A DNA stretch of 64,000 nucleotides from Schizochytrium sp. TIO01. Taxonomy: Eukaryota; Sar; Bigyra; Thraustochytrida; Thraustochytriidae. How positions within the stretch are numbered: the stretch's first letter is position 1; each line of letters starts with the position of its first letter. The notes beneath the pieces are model-generated. The model was given only the letters and a program-made list of their open reading frames with translations, was not told the origin of the DNA and did not search any database. The position numbers and the translations under genes are program-made. The DNA lies in contig SMSO01000035.1 in assembly GCA_004764695.1 (NCBI GenBank), positions 2,168,001-2,232,000 on the forward strand, in the 5' to 3' direction. Positions 62,801-64,000 of this stretch are shown piece after piece.

Positions 62801-63271
62801 CTCGGCTTTCCAAGCCTTCACGCTGTTGTGTAAAATAAAAGGTATGAATGTGGCATTGATCAGACGAAAGTGAACAGGTTTATGATCAAGCATTGTGTAG
62901 AAAGTGTGAGGGTACAACAAACCCAGATAATCAATGTGAACAAATAGCAAGTTAATCAAAGTCAGTCAAAGTCAAAGGTTTGGTTTTTAACAAGTATCAG
63001 CACAAGGATGGTGCTTCATTTTAAACACAAGTTAGCGCGCGAACGGTCAAACAAACAAACGAACGAGCACAATCAACTAAGTTCGTGGTCGAGTCTTTCC
63101 TGATAGGGCCTAATTCACTAATATTCTCAGTCGCATTGCAGTCGTAAGGGGGGTCTCAGGTGTCGTTGCTTATTGGTTTGTGCGCTTGCTTCAGTGTCTT
63201 CCACGTACATCTTCATTCTCCGAATCGTCGTCATTTTCGCTACGGCGACGAGCTCCACCTTCCTGCGACAT
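59841..63271 (-). CDS. MCM2: MCM2, subunit of the MCM2-7 replicative helicase (two exons)
   Basis: MCM2 is part of the ring helicase that unwinds DNA at replication forks in the nucleus. The main exon 59841-62822 encodes 993 residues but has no ATG between its upstream in-frame TAA and the conserved part. A first exon at 63209-63271 reads MSQEGGARRRSENDDDSENED. It ends at a GTACGT donor and joins in phase 0 to REGLESRELARPRKRLRR after the acceptor TTTTACACAACAG, giving 1,014 residues. The N-terminus is acidic and Ser-rich, as usual for MCM2. A zinc finger (CPTC...CADC), Walker A GDPGTAKS, Walker B CLIDEFDKM and arginine finger RFD follow. The arginine finger reads IIQRFD where MCM proteins usually have SRFD. 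No frameshift is seen. Confidence 0.95.
62823..63208 (-). other. Intron 1 of MCM2 (386 bases, GT-AG)
   Basis: The donor is GAT|GTACGT and the acceptor is CCTTTTATTTTACACAACAG|CGT with a clear pyrimidine tract. Phase is 0. It is the only intron in the window that can be placed with confidence. Its interior has GTTCGCGCGC on the minus strand, near 63036. Confidence 0.85.
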
Positions 63272-63780
63272 CTTGGGGCTCCGTTGGTGGTCGCCAGCTT
63301 GCTCGGCACGACCCAATCGCTGACCAGCACGTTTACAAACTGCTGATTGATTGATCGTTGAGTGAATGTTAGCTTGCTCTCTAAGTATTTTTTAGACTTT
63401 GATTGTCAACTGTAGAATTGACAACCTAACCACCGGAGACTTGCACAACACATTTTACTGCGGTTACACGTAACCGTATCATGTATTGGGACGTTTCATC
63501 TATTTGCGAAAAACAGGGTTTTGATTCTTGTTAGGGGAGGACTTGAAAAGGAGAAGGCATATGGAAATTAAGGTCACTATTATACGTTTATGAGGTAGTA
63601 CAAACTAAGCACATTCTTATCTGTTGACAAGGATTTCGCAGTATTTCAGAGTCCCATGGTACCCCATTCATAAGCAAAGGCTTAGAATACGAGGGTCATC
63701 CACAAGCAAACAAATGATTTTGCTTGCTCGTGAGCTTACAAGCCTTAAACGAAAAGGAAGCTAGTATGAGCGCAGAAAGT
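63272..63780. other. Intergenic region, probable MCM2 promoter
   Basis: About 510 bases lie between the MCM2 start and the stop codon of the next gene on the same strand. It should hold the 3' flank of the upstream gene and the MCM2 promoter. No core element or coding frame is evident. Confidence 0.55.
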
Positions 63781-64000
63781 CTAAGGGCGAGATTCTGCAA
63801 GCCGATTAAGAATAATGTCAGCGGTAGTAAATGCATGTCCATGCGACCATGCAGAAGTAGTGATTTGATGGCCAAACGCCATTGCTAGGCAGCGAATCAG
63901 CATATCACTGGATAAAGAACCCCAAGGATGCTGGTCTGATTTGCTTGCTTTTATGATTCCAAGGCATCTTCGGCATTGCTGGACAGCTTTTGACTGCAGA
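63781..64000 (-). CDS. Unrecognised protein, C-terminal 72 residues (5' part beyond the window)
   Basis: A minus-strand frame open from the right edge ends at a TAG (63783-63781). It encodes a largely helical tail with QQCRRCLGIIKASK, DMLIRCLAMAFGHQ and ADIILNRLAESRP. Its amphipathic, low-repeat composition looks like real coding sequence compared with the surrounding intergenic DNA. No family was recognised. Its TAG lies 510 bases upstream of the MCM2 start, in tandem. Confidence 0.5.
   Translation of the reverse strand, partial: LQSKAVQQCRRCLGIIKASKSDQHPWGSLSSDMLIRCLAMAFGHQITTSAWSHGHAFTTADIILNRLAESRP

Overview
The window is nuclear DNA of a flagellated, single-celled eukaryote. It carries an axonemal dynein heavy chain, an MCM2 replicative helicase subunit with one clear GT-AG intron, long intron-free reading frames and the standard genetic code (TAA, TAG and TGA all end genes here). 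A giant secreted protein with cadherin-like and ELWxxDGT repeats, intron poverty and moderate GC suggest a stramenopile, perhaps a labyrinthulomycete (thraustochytrid or labyrinthulid). That placement is an inference and not firm. No tRNA, rRNA, CRISPR array or recognisable transposon gene was found.

Left part (1-14.9 kb). At the left edge, on the minus strand, is the 5' part of a gene whose product joins an all-helical N-terminal region to a protein-kinase-like domain. The normal catalytic-loop HRDLKP reads HSNLQP, so it is a likely pseudokinase. Its layout recalls MLKL-type proteins. Then come about 13.9 kb with almost no credible coding sequence. This stretch mixes AT-rich DNA and GC-richer islands and is loaded with simple repeats, including about 55 copies of AAAAT at 6.6-6.9 kb and a dense tetranucleotide cluster at 10.85-11.2 kb. 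One small weakly supported ORF lies at 5.985-6.398 kb.

Middle part (14.9-35 kb). A 399-residue disordered, Gln-rich protein begins with a clear N-myristoylation/palmitoylation motif. It converges on a dynein heavy chain gene of about 13.2 kb on the minus strand. The dynein gene is complete from N-terminal tail to C-terminus but is interrupted by three single-base losses, each in or beside a short homopolymer. A zinc-free MDR oxidoreductase with a probable mitochondrial presequence follows on the plus strand.

Right part (35-64 kb). One uninterrupted 23.6-kb reading frame encodes a secreted or surface protein of about 7,860 residues, built of twenty or more cadherin-like repeats, two copies of a Cys-rich module and a C-terminal ELWxxDGT block. 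MCM2 converges on it. MCM2's start codon lies in a separate 63-base first exon that can be placed from its donor, acceptor and phase. The window closes with the 3' end of an unrecognised minus-strand gene.

The genes do not form an operon or single pathway. They are ordinary eukaryotic neighbours for motility, DNA replication, redox metabolism and cell surface, plus a possible signalling or cell-death pseudokinase.
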